Positions 35,027-43,018 of a DNA stretch of 64,000 nucleotides are shown here, piece by piece. Source of the DNA: Paenibacillus zeisoli (GTDB lineage: Bacteria > Bacillota > Bacilli > Paenibacillales > Paenibacillaceae); NCBI RefSeq assembly GCF_003994465.1, contig NZ_RZNX01000001.1, positions 1,000,915 through 1,064,914 of the forward strand. Direction: 5' to 3'. Numbering within the stretch: position 1 is the first letter of the stretch; every line of letters starts with the position of its first letter. The notes under the pieces were generated by a model. That model did no database searches and was not told the DNA's origin. It saw only the letters and a program-made list of their open reading frames with translations. The position numbers were made by a program, and so were the translations under genes.

Positions 35027-35670
35027 GGCATCACCAGCTTCTGGCCAACCCTGATCTTGTTCGGATCATTCCCAATCAGCAGCTTGTTAAGCTTATAAAT
35101 CTCCTTCCAACGTGCGCTGCTGCCGAGCTGAAGCTTGGCTATTTTCGAAAGGGAATCCCCCGGCTTGACGATATAGATCTTAGGAGATTTCTTCAGATCA
35201 GGCCGACTGGATTTGGCTCCAGATCCCGCAACCGCTCCACCTAACTTTCCAACCTTCAACTCTCTCCAGGTCCGCATAGTCAGATCAAAATAAACATCTC
35301 CCGTTTCACCACCCCGAAAGGTCGAATTGTGGGAGGCTATAATAACCAAGGTATTCACCTGTGTTCCTGTGATAATCAGCCGCAGCGGTGTCTTGCTGTG
35401 CAGAAAGGTCGTCAGCTTGTTCATTGCTTTCTGCGGGTCGGGAACGGGCTTATAGTTGCAGTAACTCTCGTTATAAACTTTTGGAAAAAAAGAAGAGAAG
35501 GTGATCTCCTTCACCCTCTCCCCTTGCGGAAAATCAAAATCACCCAGCGACAACAGGGATACCGTATCGTATCCCCGCTCGCGCGTGATCTGCACTTCTT
35601 CAGGATTCACGGGGAAAACAAAATTCTCCCCATTTCCATCCCTCAGACTAAATTCCATACCGGAAACCAT
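35023..35670 (-). CDS. xkdP: XkdP-like LysM baseplate protein
   Basis: 215 residues: an N-terminal gp53-like domain (FVFPVNPEEVQITRERGYDTVSLLSLGDFDFPQGERVKEITFSSFFP) and a C-terminal LysM (IYIVKPGDSLSKIAKLQLGSSARWKEIYKLNKLLIG). It binds peptidoglycan at the baseplate or fastens the hub. Strong AGGAGGTG before the ATG. Confidence 0.9.
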   Translation of the reverse strand: MVSGMEFSLRDGNGENFVFPVNPEEVQITRERGYDTVSLLSLGDFDFPQGERVKEITFSSFFPKVYNESYCNYKPVPDPQKAMNKLTTFLHSKTPLRLIITGTQVNTLVIIASHNSTFRGGETGDVYFDLTMRTWRELKVGKLGGAVAGSGAKSSRPDLKKSPKIYIVKPGDSLSKIAKLQLGSSARWKEIYKLNKLLIGNDPNKIRVGQKLVMP

Positions 35671-35686
35671 GGTTCACCTCCTGCTT

Positions 35687-37426
35687 CTAATTGGCTAAAA
35701 ATTTGGGTTTGCTGTTCTGCATGGCCCCTCTTAGCTGTGCCGCCACCCTCTGCCCAACTTGAGCTGCTATCGCATCATAGTCAATCTGCCCGTTCGTGGA
35801 CTGTACCTGTACAGCACCCACAGGCATGTTGACGTTGATTTGGTTATTTGTCTCAAACTTTAAGTTCTTGATTTCATTCAGCAGGCCATTTAACTGCGGC
35901 TCCGAGATCTGCACGGTTTGCATTTGGCCGTTCTTTTGTCCCACCGTGACAGAGCTCTTCGACTGCGCTTTTGCTGCCACTGACCCACTAGCCGATCCCG
36001 CTGCGGCTGCGGCAGCTAGTGATGACCCTGTTACTGCAACGGAAGGAGGCTTTGGTGGTGGCATCTTTGGAAGCGGAGCCTTGACTGCTGGCTTAGGCGC
36101 CTCCTTTTTCTTCCCCCAAAAGAAGTTTCCGATGGCACTTCCGATATCACTCCCCGCGATACTCCCGATCAATCCACCAGCTGCAGCCCCAATGGCGGTG
36201 CCTACGCCCGGAAGGATCATGGTGCCGATCGCTCCGCCAGCTGCAGCCCCTGCCCAACCGCCTGCGGCTGAGCCTACCGCTCGGTTACGCTCCTCGCCAG
36301 GCTTGGCTTTGGCGATGTCGATGACATCCATGGCTGTGCTGATTGGGCCGAGAGCTTTCTTACCAATATTCACTGCACCTTTAAAGAGGTTTTTCCCGGT
36401 ATCCAGGAGCCCGCCGAAAAATCCCTTGGCAGGCGAAGCTGCTTTTACAACTTCAGCCACCTTATTAACTGGAGGCGTCACAGCGGGTTTGGGGACTGCT
36501 ACAGGTTGTGCTGGAGCAATCGGTTTTGCTGGGATTGAAGCAGCAGGGGAAATATTGACCGCTGCTGGATTTGGCAGGATAGAGGCCCCCGCTTGTATGC
36601 CATTTAATGCAGAGGACTTGCCACCTGCCAAGGATTCCTTGATTGTGTTCGCTGGAGTATCTGTAAGGGACTTGGGTACAGCAGGAGGCTTGCTGGTTCT
36701 GGTTTGCCTGGTCCTCCCGCCTTCACGGGGACTTTTATTGCTGACATCCCGGCCTTTTTTTTCTGAAAAACTTTCTGAAGCATCGTTACCAGATTTGCCA
36801 AATTTCTTCTTTACATAATCCTTAGTTTTCCTAACCCCGCCAACAAAGCCCTTTGCTCCCTTGCTAATGTTTTTCACTGCATCAAAAATGTCATTCAAGT
36901 TTCCAGCATATTCTCCCAAGGTCTGAAACCAGTTTTTATCTTCCTCTTCCTTCCCCTTACAGCTACACTCCACGGCCAGCTTTCCCCCAGGAAAAATCTC
37001 GCCAAGCGCTGCCTTGAACGAAGCCGTCAATTCATCCGTACCAACTGTTGTTACGTACACAGAAGTACTCGATGTTGCAGACGCAGCAGCGGAGCTCGTC
37101 GGCATACCCTTCAGCCATTTTCCAAGTGCAGAGGCCAAATCTCCAAAAACAACCTCTACCTTCTCCTTAATATTGACCTGGTAGGCGGCTGGTTTAGCAA
37201 GATACCTTAGGTGTACTTGGTCCAGTGCCCTCGACAGATTCTTCACCGACTGGGTCATCCGGTCAACCATATTGACCTGGGACATGAGCTGCACCCGCTC
37301 CAGCTTTTTCACCCGCTTCTGGATAGAGTCGAGATATTTATCCATGCTTTTCAGCTCCCGGTTGCCCTTAAGCAGGCTTTGAAAGCCGACGTTTACATTC
37401 AACTTCACATCCGATGTCTCACTCAT
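35687..37426 (-). CDS. Short tape-measure protein
   Basis: Start at 37426, 9 bp after AAGGAGGTG. 579 residues: coiled-coil start (about 20-85), disordered Pro/Ala/Lys linkers, and a glycine-zipper hydrophobic section (GSAAGGWAGAAAGGAIGTM ... GAAAGGLIGSIAGSDIGSAIG) able to insert into membrane. Its place between the chaperone and the LysM/hub genes identifies it as tape measure, since sequence is poorly conserved. At about 1.5 angstrom per residue it would set a tail of below 90 nm. PBSX-type phages have far longer ones. Confidence 0.8.
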   Translation of the reverse strand: MSETSDVKLNVNVGFQSLLKGNRELKSMDKYLDSIQKRVKKLERVQLMSQVNMVDRMTQSVKNLSRALDQVHLRYLAKPAAYQVNIKEKVEVVFGDLASALGKWLKGMPTSSAAASATSSTSVYVTTVGTDELTASFKAALGEIFPGGKLAVECSCKGKEEEDKNWFQTLGEYAGNLNDIFDAVKNISKGAKGFVGGVRKTKDYVKKKFGKSGNDASESFSEKKGRDVSNKSPREGGRTRQTRTSKPPAVPKSLTDTPANTIKESLAGGKSSALNGIQAGASILPNPAAVNISPAASIPAKPIAPAQPVAVPKPAVTPPVNKVAEVVKAASPAKGFFGGLLDTGKNLFKGAVNIGKKALGPISTAMDVIDIAKAKPGEERNRAVGSAAGGWAGAAAGGAIGTMILPGVGTAIGAAAGGLIGSIAGSDIGSAIGNFFWGKKKEAPKPAVKAPLPKMPPPKPPSVAVTGSSLAAAAAAGSASGSVAAKAQSKSSVTVGQKNGQMQTVQISEPQLNGLLNEIKNLKFETNNQINVNMPVGAVQVQSTNGQIDYDAIAAQVGQRVAAQLRGAMQNSKPKFLAN

Positions 37427-37446
37427 ATCAATATTCACCTCCTTCT

Positions 37447-37605
37447 CTACGAACTATTCCCCGCCAGCATATCCAGCTCCAGCTCGGAGAAGGCAAGCAG
37501 CAGCTTGCGCTCCCCCTGCGGCAGCGTCCAGAACACTCCGGGACGGAGATGATGCCGTGACCACATGTGGTACAGCATCGTCGTCATTCCGCCGGAGTGT
37601 ATTAG
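37447..37605 (-). CDS. Chaperone extension reached by -1 frameshift (GT-like)
   Basis: 52 codons open from the C of the slippery heptamer at 37605 to the TAG at 37447, in the -1 frame of the XkdN-like gene. The encoded text (GGMTTMLYHMWSRHHLRPG ... GERKLLLAFSELELDML) looks like real phage tail-chaperone extension sequence. It could start alone at the ATG at 37587, but no ribosome binding site stands there. In lambda (G/GT) and P2 (E/E') the same arrangement makes the scaffold that loads the tape measure. Confidence 0.75.
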   Translation of the reverse strand, partial: LIHSGGMTTMLYHMWSRHHLRPGVFWTLPQGERKLLLAFSELELDMLAGNSS

Positions 37606-37611
37606 TTTTTT
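37533..37611 (-). promoter_or_regulatory. Programmed -1 frameshift signal
   Basis: On the minus strand the gene ends CTA AAA AAC TAA: heptamer A AAA AAC in the correct phase (37611-37605), a 4-nt spacer, then ACACTCCGG (37600-37592) pairing perfectly with CCGGAGTGT (37541-37533). The loop holds a further GATGC/GCATC stem. Confidence 0.75.
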
Positions 37612-38036
37612 AGGTCATCAATGGCGACACCGAAGCCGGAAAGCTCCAGCACTTTGTCACCTACGGCATCAAGCTCACCCGCAAGGAGCATGCGTCTAAC
37701 CGCCTGCTCTCCTCCGGACAGCTTCATTCTGCTGACAATACGCGAGTCTCCCCAGCCACTAAGCTGAAGTCCCTTCACTTCAAGCTGTGCCGTAGCTTCC
37801 GAAATCAGGAGCGCATTGAACACCTCGGTGTCCACCTTCTCCTCGGTCCGGCCCTTCACGGTCTTGCGAATCGTGCATCGCTCGCGGATACTATCTACCT
37901 TGCTGGAGGTCAGCCCCCGCAGCACCAGCTTCATATCCAGCCGCTGAATAAAGACAGCCTCTTCAGGCAGCTTGTTCGCCGCCTCAAAGAGGCTGTCCAG
38001 AATTTGTTCTTCACTTAGATTTTCAATTGTACTCAT
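37602..38036 (-). CDS. xkdN: XkdN-like tail assembly chaperone
   Basis: 144 residues, helical, acidic; MKLVLRGLTSSKVDSIRERCTIRKTVKGRTEEKVDTEVFNALLISEATA is the XkdN/DUF2765 pattern. It lies between tube and tape-measure genes, where all long-tailed phages place their chaperone. Its last codons form a slippery site that allows a 196-residue frameshifted product. Confidence 0.88.
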   Translation of the reverse strand: MSTIENLSEEQILDSLFEAANKLPEEAVFIQRLDMKLVLRGLTSSKVDSIRERCTIRKTVKGRTEEKVDTEVFNALLISEATAQLEVKGLQLSGWGDSRIVSRMKLSGGEQAVRRMLLAGELDAVGDKVLELSGFGVAIDDLKN

Positions 38037-38057
38037 GTAAGCATTCCTCCATTAAAT

Positions 38058-38474
38058 TTAGTTAGCCGCAATCGGATTGACCAGTTCATATCCTTCAAAT
38101 GTAAACGCCGTTTCCTCGGCTACTTCTTCTCCTGCACTCCAGTTCGCTAACTGGATTTTGTCAGGCGAGCAGCGGATCAGCTTAACCATTTCGTAACCGT
38201 AAGCTTCTGGATCATCCAGCTTGGAGAGGATCTCGAATTTGGTAAATCCGCGTTTGATCATATCCGAAGTGATCTTATAACCACTCATCGTCCCTGTACC
38301 TTTCTTGATCCCGTTCTTATGAACTTTCCAATCCGAACCGCACAGATTAAGCTCCCTTTTCTCCACTTCCACGCTGGCCTCCAGCTTATTGATATGAGTC
38401 TGCCACACTCCATCGATGAAGACCTGACCATAAGTACCGAGAATAACCTTTGATGCATCCAACATAATGCTCAT
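38058..38474 (-). CDS. xkdM: Tail tube protein (XkdM)
   Basis: 138 residues: DASKVILGTYGQVFIDGVWQTHINKLEASVEVEKRELNLCGSDWKVHKNGIKKGTGTMSGYKIT and ending VAEETAFTFEGYELVNPI, the conserved PBSX XkdM/phage-like element tube pattern. Hexamer rings stack inside the sheath. It is located directly after the sheath gene. Confidence 0.93.
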   Translation of the reverse strand: MSIMLDASKVILGTYGQVFIDGVWQTHINKLEASVEVEKRELNLCGSDWKVHKNGIKKGTGTMSGYKITSDMIKRGFTKFEILSKLDDPEAYGYEMVKLIRCSPDKIQLANWSAGEEVAEETAFTFEGYELVNPIAAN

Positions 38475-38489
38475 CTCCTTTTAAATGAA

Positions 38490-39950
38490 TTATTGTACGT
38501 AAAACGTTCCAAACAGCTGCTCCATCACATCAGACAGCTTGGCATTCCAGCGCAGATATACTTGATCCGGTTCAGGTGTGTGAACTGCGGCCCCGCCGTA
38601 ATAATCAGGATCGAGTTCTACATTGTACCCGGTGGACTCAATGACTCCGCTCGAAGCGAGCTGACGCAAATATTCTTTGCTGGCCCCGATTAATGCGAGG
38701 CGTCCTTCTTCCGTATTGTTCACCTTACCGATATAGGTGTCCTCGGCTGAACGCTGAAGATCGCTATTGATTGCATCCATCACCCGGATGGTGCGAATCT
38801 TTTTCCAGGCATTGTTCTGACCCGCGCCCGGCTCAACCAGGCTGTTGATTCCGCGAAGCACCTTGACCTGGCGACCGTCATGAATCAGCAGCAGCACTCC
38901 GTTCTTCACTGCCTGTTCCTGCTCGGAACGGGTCCATCTGCGAGTCACATCGGTAAAGGGTGCAGCCGCATAAGTGACAGATTCATTCAGCTTCTGTCCT
39001 GCGATCAGACCTGCCACATAGGCAGCTGTCTGGGCAGAGCTGTATTCGATGTCCCCTAATTTAACACCGGTACCCACATTGACAATTCCCTCATGATTGA
39101 ACATGGCAGACCGTTCAGCGGCCTTGCTCACTGCTTCAATCCCTTTGTCATCCGCAGATGAGCCACCAAACGCAGCAATGACCTTCTTGCCTTCTTTGCG
39201 AATCCGCTTTAGCCAGACCGAGAAGCTCTGGAGCAGAGCTGAGTCAGTCACTCCATCCAAAGACAGCACATCGAACTCTTGCGTTTCAAGCGCACTTTGT
39301 ACTTCAATATAATCACTGTTCTGAATACCTGAAATGCCGCTAAGCCCGCCGGTAAAAGGAGCATTCGTAACATTGACGAGACTTTCCTGAGTCTCGGCCA
39401 ACTTCTTAGCCGTAATCCATTTGTTCGCTGGACTATGATTAATAGCATCGATGGCTGCATCAGGAATTCCTTTTTCTACCGGGAAGGTATAGAGAAGCGT
39501 TGTTTTCTCATATAGTTTAATTTCTTGAACCGAACTATCTCCTAGACTTGGCTGAACCGTAACTTTGAAATCGTTACCGCGGCTGCCCGGGTATTTTGCA
39601 ACCAGCTTGAGCACATTGACCGCTCCGCTTTTAAGTGTTACTTCAGCAGAAGCGGCTGTGTTGTCTGCCAAACGGTAAGCCAAAAGCCTCTTGGGACCTC
39701 CCAATAACGCCAGATACAGTGAACTGAATGCACTAGCCCCTCCTGAGACATCACTCGTGAACAGCTCTTGTATCGCAATTTCACTTCCGACCTCTACAAA
39801 TTCATGAACCGGTCCCCAATTTGCCTTCACCGGAACAATAACAGTCCCGCGGCTCCCTGGCTGGATAGACGAAGCAGCCGCCCCTTCAAAATTCATATAT
39901 AGACCTGGTAACACCTGAGTTTCTGATTTTGACCAATTTCCTCCTGCCAT
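38490..39950 (-). CDS. xkdK: Contractile tail sheath protein (XkdK)
   Basis: 486 residues. Start MAGGNWSKSETQVLPGLYMNFEGAAASSIQPGSRGTVIVPVKANWGP-type N-terminus and C-terminal WTRSEQEQAVKNGVLLL ... VKVLRGINSL ... LRQLASSGVIES are hallmarks of phage sheath proteins. Its presence shows that the particle is contractile (R-type like). Confidence 0.95.
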   Translation of the reverse strand: MAGGNWSKSETQVLPGLYMNFEGAAASSIQPGSRGTVIVPVKANWGPVHEFVEVGSEIAIQELFTSDVSGGASAFSSLYLALLGGPKRLLAYRLADNTAASAEVTLKSGAVNVLKLVAKYPGSRGNDFKVTVQPSLGDSSVQEIKLYEKTTLLYTFPVEKGIPDAAIDAINHSPANKWITAKKLAETQESLVNVTNAPFTGGLSGISGIQNSDYIEVQSALETQEFDVLSLDGVTDSALLQSFSVWLKRIRKEGKKVIAAFGGSSADDKGIEAVSKAAERSAMFNHEGIVNVGTGVKLGDIEYSSAQTAAYVAGLIAGQKLNESVTYAAAPFTDVTRRWTRSEQEQAVKNGVLLLIHDGRQVKVLRGINSLVEPGAGQNNAWKKIRTIRVMDAINSDLQRSAEDTYIGKVNNTEEGRLALIGASKEYLRQLASSGVIESTGYNVELDPDYYGGAAVHTPEPDQVYLRWNAKLSDVMEQLFGTFYVQ

Positions 39951-39951
39951 T

Positions 39952-40176
39952 TCACTTCACCTTCGCTTTCAAAAATTGTTGGACCAACTCGGCCGATTCC
40001 AAGACGGATAAGTGTTCTCTTGCCAAGCCATACAAAGAACCTGCCAGAACTTCGGGCTTGACATGAAAAAGAGCCTCGGATTGCTCCGACAGCTCTTTAA
40101 TCGTGTATAGATTTTCAATTGTGATTTTATCTTCATCTCCAGCTGCCTTCTGGGCTTTGCCTGACTTTCTAAGCAT
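39952..40176 (-). CDS. Small helical protein before the sheath gene
   Basis: 74 residues, largely helical (IENLYTIKELSEQSEALFHVKPEVLAGSLYGL). Such small genes of unknown role stand before the sheath in PBSX-like clusters. The stop codon abuts the sheath ATG by one base, so co-translation is expected. Confidence 0.7.
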   Translation of the reverse strand: MLRKSGKAQKAAGDEDKITIENLYTIKELSEQSEALFHVKPEVLAGSLYGLAREHLSVLESAELVQQFLKAKVK

Positions 40177-40187
40177 AGCGTGCCTCC

Positions 40188-41015
40188 TTAATATTTAGGT
40201 TCTTCTGAATAATGGATATTGTTCATCAATGGCTTTGCCTCAACCTTCTTGCTAGTCTTCATCCTTAGCACAACCGATATCTGTCCCGAAGCAATTCGGT
40301 CTGCCTCTAGATTTGTCGCACACTCCTTCACCAAGTAATGATGCTGATGTGACGCATCCAGCGGAAGTTTCACCTGCCTGCCAATGGCTTCAATCAGTGT
40401 ATTCACCATAGATTGCTCTTCTTCGGGACTACGACCTATGACGTGAACTGATAATCGATTATCCACATCCAAGACAGAAGTATTCGTCATCACCAGTTCA
40501 CTGCCGCTTAATCTCCACAAAATGCAGGGACGAATATACCCTGTTGGCCACCAGCCCGTATAGACAGTCCATTCGTCTCCTGCTGTTTCTTGTGTCCATT
40601 CTTGAAGCCCGGCTAACCAGAATGGTTCTTGGTCAGGTTTCTCGTAAGCTAACTGCTTCATGGCGGCGAATCTCAAGGTCCGACTGGCACCTGTACGTCC
40701 CACATTCACCATGTCACCACCCGGATTTCCGGTGTATCTGCAGGTTAGGGAATTTCCCGTATCAAATACCAGCACTTTCTCATGCAGCGCCTCAATAATC
40801 TGCTCAGACAGCTGATCGACTTTTGCAAATCCACTCCCATACAAGATAACTTCGAAGTAACATCGATATCCGTTCCATGGATATTCCGCCGTCTCCTCAC
40901 CCTGTCTGATTATACACAGCGGAAGAGGCAGGGAGATGTCAGCATCCATGTCGTATATTCGTCCAGCCAGCTCCGAAATGCTGTTTTCAATTTGCTTCCT
41001 AATCGCTGTTCTCAT
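40188..41015 (-). CDS. Duplicated tail-terminator-like protein
   Basis: ATG at 41015 follows AAAGGAG by 6 bp. 275 residues that look like two related halves: residues 1-130 (PLPLCIIRQ ... YRCYFEVILYG ... DQLSEQIIEALHEKVLVFD) and 130-275 (IRPCILWRLSG ... RLSVHVIGR ... QSMVNTLIEAIGRQVKLPLD). Each has the strand-strand-helix order of phage tail terminators that cap the tube. It is the first structural gene, as expected in a locus with no head joining genes before it. Confidence 0.55.
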   Translation of the reverse strand: MRTAIRKQIENSISELAGRIYDMDADISLPLPLCIIRQGEETAEYPWNGYRCYFEVILYGSGFAKVDQLSEQIIEALHEKVLVFDTGNSLTCRYTGNPGGDMVNVGRTGASRTLRFAAMKQLAYEKPDQEPFWLAGLQEWTQETAGDEWTVYTGWWPTGYIRPCILWRLSGSELVMTNTSVLDVDNRLSVHVIGRSPEEEQSMVNTLIEAIGRQVKLPLDASHQHHYLVKECATNLEADRIASGQISVVLRMKTSKKVEAKPLMNNIHYSEEPKY

Positions 41016-41088
41016 GTTCAACTCCTTTCTTATCCAGATCGTTAAATCGGGAAGCCAAGCTCTTGGATCATTCCGCTAAAATATAAAG

Positions 41089-41232
41089 GACCGGTCTCTA
41101 CTGAGCCGGTCTACAATTAAGGGCTTGTCCGCCTTCGGTGTCCTTTGCTTAACTTCCCGATGATATAACTATAACACCGGTTTTGCCTAATGAACGGCCT
41201 TCTTCCGGCCATCAAGCGGCCACATTCCGGCC
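41089..41232 (-). promoter_or_regulatory. Late promoter region with four 11-bp-spaced CGGCC iterons
   Basis: CGGCC occurs at 41195, 41206, 41217 and 41228, exactly 11 bp apart (TGGCCG/AGGCCG on the minus strand). Downstream on the minus strand lies TATAGT (41173-41168) as candidate -10, placing the iterons over and upstream of -35, on one face of the helix. A GACCGG/CCGGTC hairpin (41089-41111) lies in the leader. The iterons are a natural binding site for the ArpU-type activator encoded next door. This 363-bp gap contains no gene. Confidence 0.55.
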
Positions 41233-41290
41233 AGCCTCTGATAATCTCAAAGTGAGCCTACTCCAAACAGTTTCAACTCTAACCAGACTC

Positions 41291-41333
41291 CAAAAAGCAG
41301 CAGAACCAGCTGACCTAGGTCAACTGGTTCTGC
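41291..41333 (-). terminator. Terminator after activator gene
   Basis: GCAGAACCAG/CTGGTTCTGC arms with an inner TGACCT/AGGTCA; minus strand continues TGCTTTTTGG. It separates the activator from the tail operon. Confidence 0.7.
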
Positions 41334-41378
41334 GAAAACACCCCCATATAAGTTGTTAACTCACGTCTTCTATTAATC

Positions 41379-41840
41379 TTAAGCAAGTACCTCAAGCTTA
41401 AGCGCTAGAGCAAGCTTGTACATAGCCTGTGCCTTCACCCTGCGGTATTTACGTTCACTAACGCCAAGGTCTCCACATACAAGATAGTCATACGTATCAT
41501 CTGTGTCCAAATATCGTTGGCGAATGAGATCCCTTTCCAGCTCACTTAAGCACATCAAGGCTTTATCCATCATTACAGCTTTTCTCTCCATCAATAGCTC
41601 CCGGTCCACATTCCATACTGCATGGTTCTCCGTAGTTTTACTAACCGCATGAGTCGATCCTTGCAATCGCGGCTCATATCTGGAGGTGGTTGCAGCTTCA
41701 CGCCGGATGATTCCGATCCGTTTAAAGATACGAACTGTTTCCAGTTCTTCTTCAACTCTCTTTCTTGTTGCTTCATTATTGACGGCAGGCAGCTCATAAG
41801 TTAACTGCAAAGCGTTCCCTCTACTCTTCATCATTATCAT
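41379..41840 (-). CDS. ArpU/RinA-type phage late transcription activator
   Basis: I prefer the ATG at 41840 (GGAG 9 bp upstream): the strong promoter's expected start point falls at about 41882, so the longer frames lack a leader. 153 residues: LTYELPAVNNEATRKRVEEELETVRIFKRIG is the ArpU start; the C-terminus LMCLSELERDLIRQRYLDTDDTYDYLVCGDLGVSERKYRRVKAQAMYKLALAL is a sigma-4-like helix-turn-helix. In PBSX the corresponding role belongs to the late sigma-like factor Xpf. It probably turns on the tail operon. Confidence 0.8.
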   Translation of the reverse strand: MIMMKSRGNALQLTYELPAVNNEATRKRVEEELETVRIFKRIGIIRREAATTSRYEPRLQGSTHAVSKTTENHAVWNVDRELLMERKAVMMDKALMCLSELERDLIRQRYLDTDDTYDYLVCGDLGVSERKYRRVKAQAMYKLALALKLEVLA

Positions 41841-41862
41841 ATCCCCATTCTCCGTTTTTTTG

Positions 41863-41942
41863 GCAACAAATTGTTTCCTCATGTGCCTTATTATACGCAA
41901 CAATTTGTTGCTGTCAATAATAAAATAGAAACTAATTGTTGC
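41863..41942. promoter_or_regulatory. Three XRE-repressor operators and divergent promoters
   Basis: GCAACAAATTGTTTC (41863-41877), GCAACAATTTGTTGC (41897-41911) and GAAACTAATTGTTGC (41928-41942) are copies of one 15-bp near-palindrome, centres 34 and 31 bp apart. The middle one lies exactly between TTGACA (41917-41912) and TATAAT (41895-41890) of the minus-strand activator promoter. The third overlaps TTGCGT, the -35 of the plus-strand XRE promoter (TATAAT at 41963-41968, 18-bp spacer). Confidence 0.75.
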
Positions 41943-41989
41943 GTATCTAGTTTCACAATGGGTATAATAGAAGTAAGCGAGGTGATGAA

Positions 41990-42319
41990 GTGTTTACGGA
42001 ACGATTAACTAAGCTCAGGCTCTCCAAGAGCTTGACCCATCAAGATATGGCTGATAAATTAGGAATGACACGGCAGGGGTACGGGTATTATGAATCCGGC
42101 AAGCGCACAGTCGATTCCGAAACCTTGGCTGCCCTCGCAGATATACTGGAAGTAGATACAGATTACCTGCTGGGTCGGACCTCACAACCTAAGTCTCTGC
42201 AAGATGAGACCGGGATTGCCTTCTACGGCGGACCGGATCAGTACAGCCAGGATGAGATTGAAGTCATGGAAGCTGCCCTTAAGGCTTACCGCGAACAAAA
42301 GAAGAAACTGCTTCGATAA
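41990..42319 (+). CDS. xre: XRE-family repressor of the tailocin locus
   Basis: 109 residues, GTG start after GAGGTGATGAA. Helix-turn-helix RLSKSLTHQDMADKLGMTRQGYGYYESGKRTVDSETLAALADILEVDTDYLLG is of the PBSX Xre/SinR kind; the short tail ends in a helix. It is divergent from the activator, with three operators between, and is followed by an ImmA-type protease gene, which should relieve repression. Confidence 0.88.
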   Translation: MFTERLTKLRLSKSLTHQDMADKLGMTRQGYGYYESGKRTVDSETLAALADILEVDTDYLLGRTSQPKSLQDETGIAFYGGPDQYSQDEIEVMEAALKAYREQKKKLLR

Positions 42320-42403
42320 CATGAACCATACATGCCCTTTTCTTAAGGGCATTATTTTTCGCCTATGATACGAACATATATTCTCTAACTGGAGGAATTT
42401 GTT

Positions 42404-43012
42404 ATGGACTTATCTCTTTACTATGAAACTGAACTTGAACAATGGATCAGCTCCCGGTACTTACAGCATGGAATTCTACGACCTTCGGATTTGAACAATA
42501 TAGATGAAGTATCTGCTGCTTTCGAGGTTGATCTGGTGGAATACGAAGGCCCTCCCTTTAGCTGTAATATGACGGATGTTATTTTTCTGCCCAAGCGAAT
42601 GGATGCGCTCACCAAACGGCTGGTCTTCTTTCACGAATTGTGTCATGTTCTAAGGCATGCAGGGAATCAGAGACAAATGCCGGAACTTTTCCTACAGCAG
42701 CAAGAAATGGAGGCAGAGAGGTTTCTTCCTTATGCGGCAGCTCCCTTCTATATGATTAAGGAACTTCCTCTTGGCGAAGGACAGAAAGAAGCTGTTGAGC
42801 TGATTGCCTCAGAATTCGCGCTTCCATATAAGCTCTCTTATGCAAGATTGCTGCAAATTCAGAACCGCATCCTTACCCAAATCACCGCTCAGGAGCATGC
42901 GAGATTAACCGATCCTAATGATGATAGAATTGAAGCATCACACTCACAGACAAAGTCGCATGAGACTCAGAGAATATTAACTCAGCTCTCGAGACAGCTG
43001 AACAAGGAGTGA
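42404..43012 (+). CDS. ImmA/IrrE-family metallopeptidase
   Basis: 202 residues with the zinc motif HELCHVLRH (HExxH) at about residues 76-84, preceded by VIFLPKRMDALTKRLVFF and followed by a conserved EMEAERFLPYAA segment with the third ligand Glu. In ICEBs1, ImmA cleaves the repressor ImmR; the neighbouring XRE gene makes the same switch likely here. RBS GGAGGA. Confidence 0.88.
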   Translation: MDLSLYYETELEQWISSRYLQHGILRPSDLNNIDEVSAAFEVDLVEYEGPPFSCNMTDVIFLPKRMDALTKRLVFFHELCHVLRHAGNQRQMPELFLQQQEMEAERFLPYAAAPFYMIKELPLGEGQKEAVELIASEFALPYKLSYARLLQIQNRILTQITAQEHARLTDPNDDRIEASHSQTKSHETQRILTQLSRQLNKE

Positions 43013-43018
43013 GGTATT

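Noticed and set aside
35796..36818. 340-codon plus-strand frame
   Set aside because: Antisense to the tape measure; arises from its Ala/Pro/Gly codon bias.
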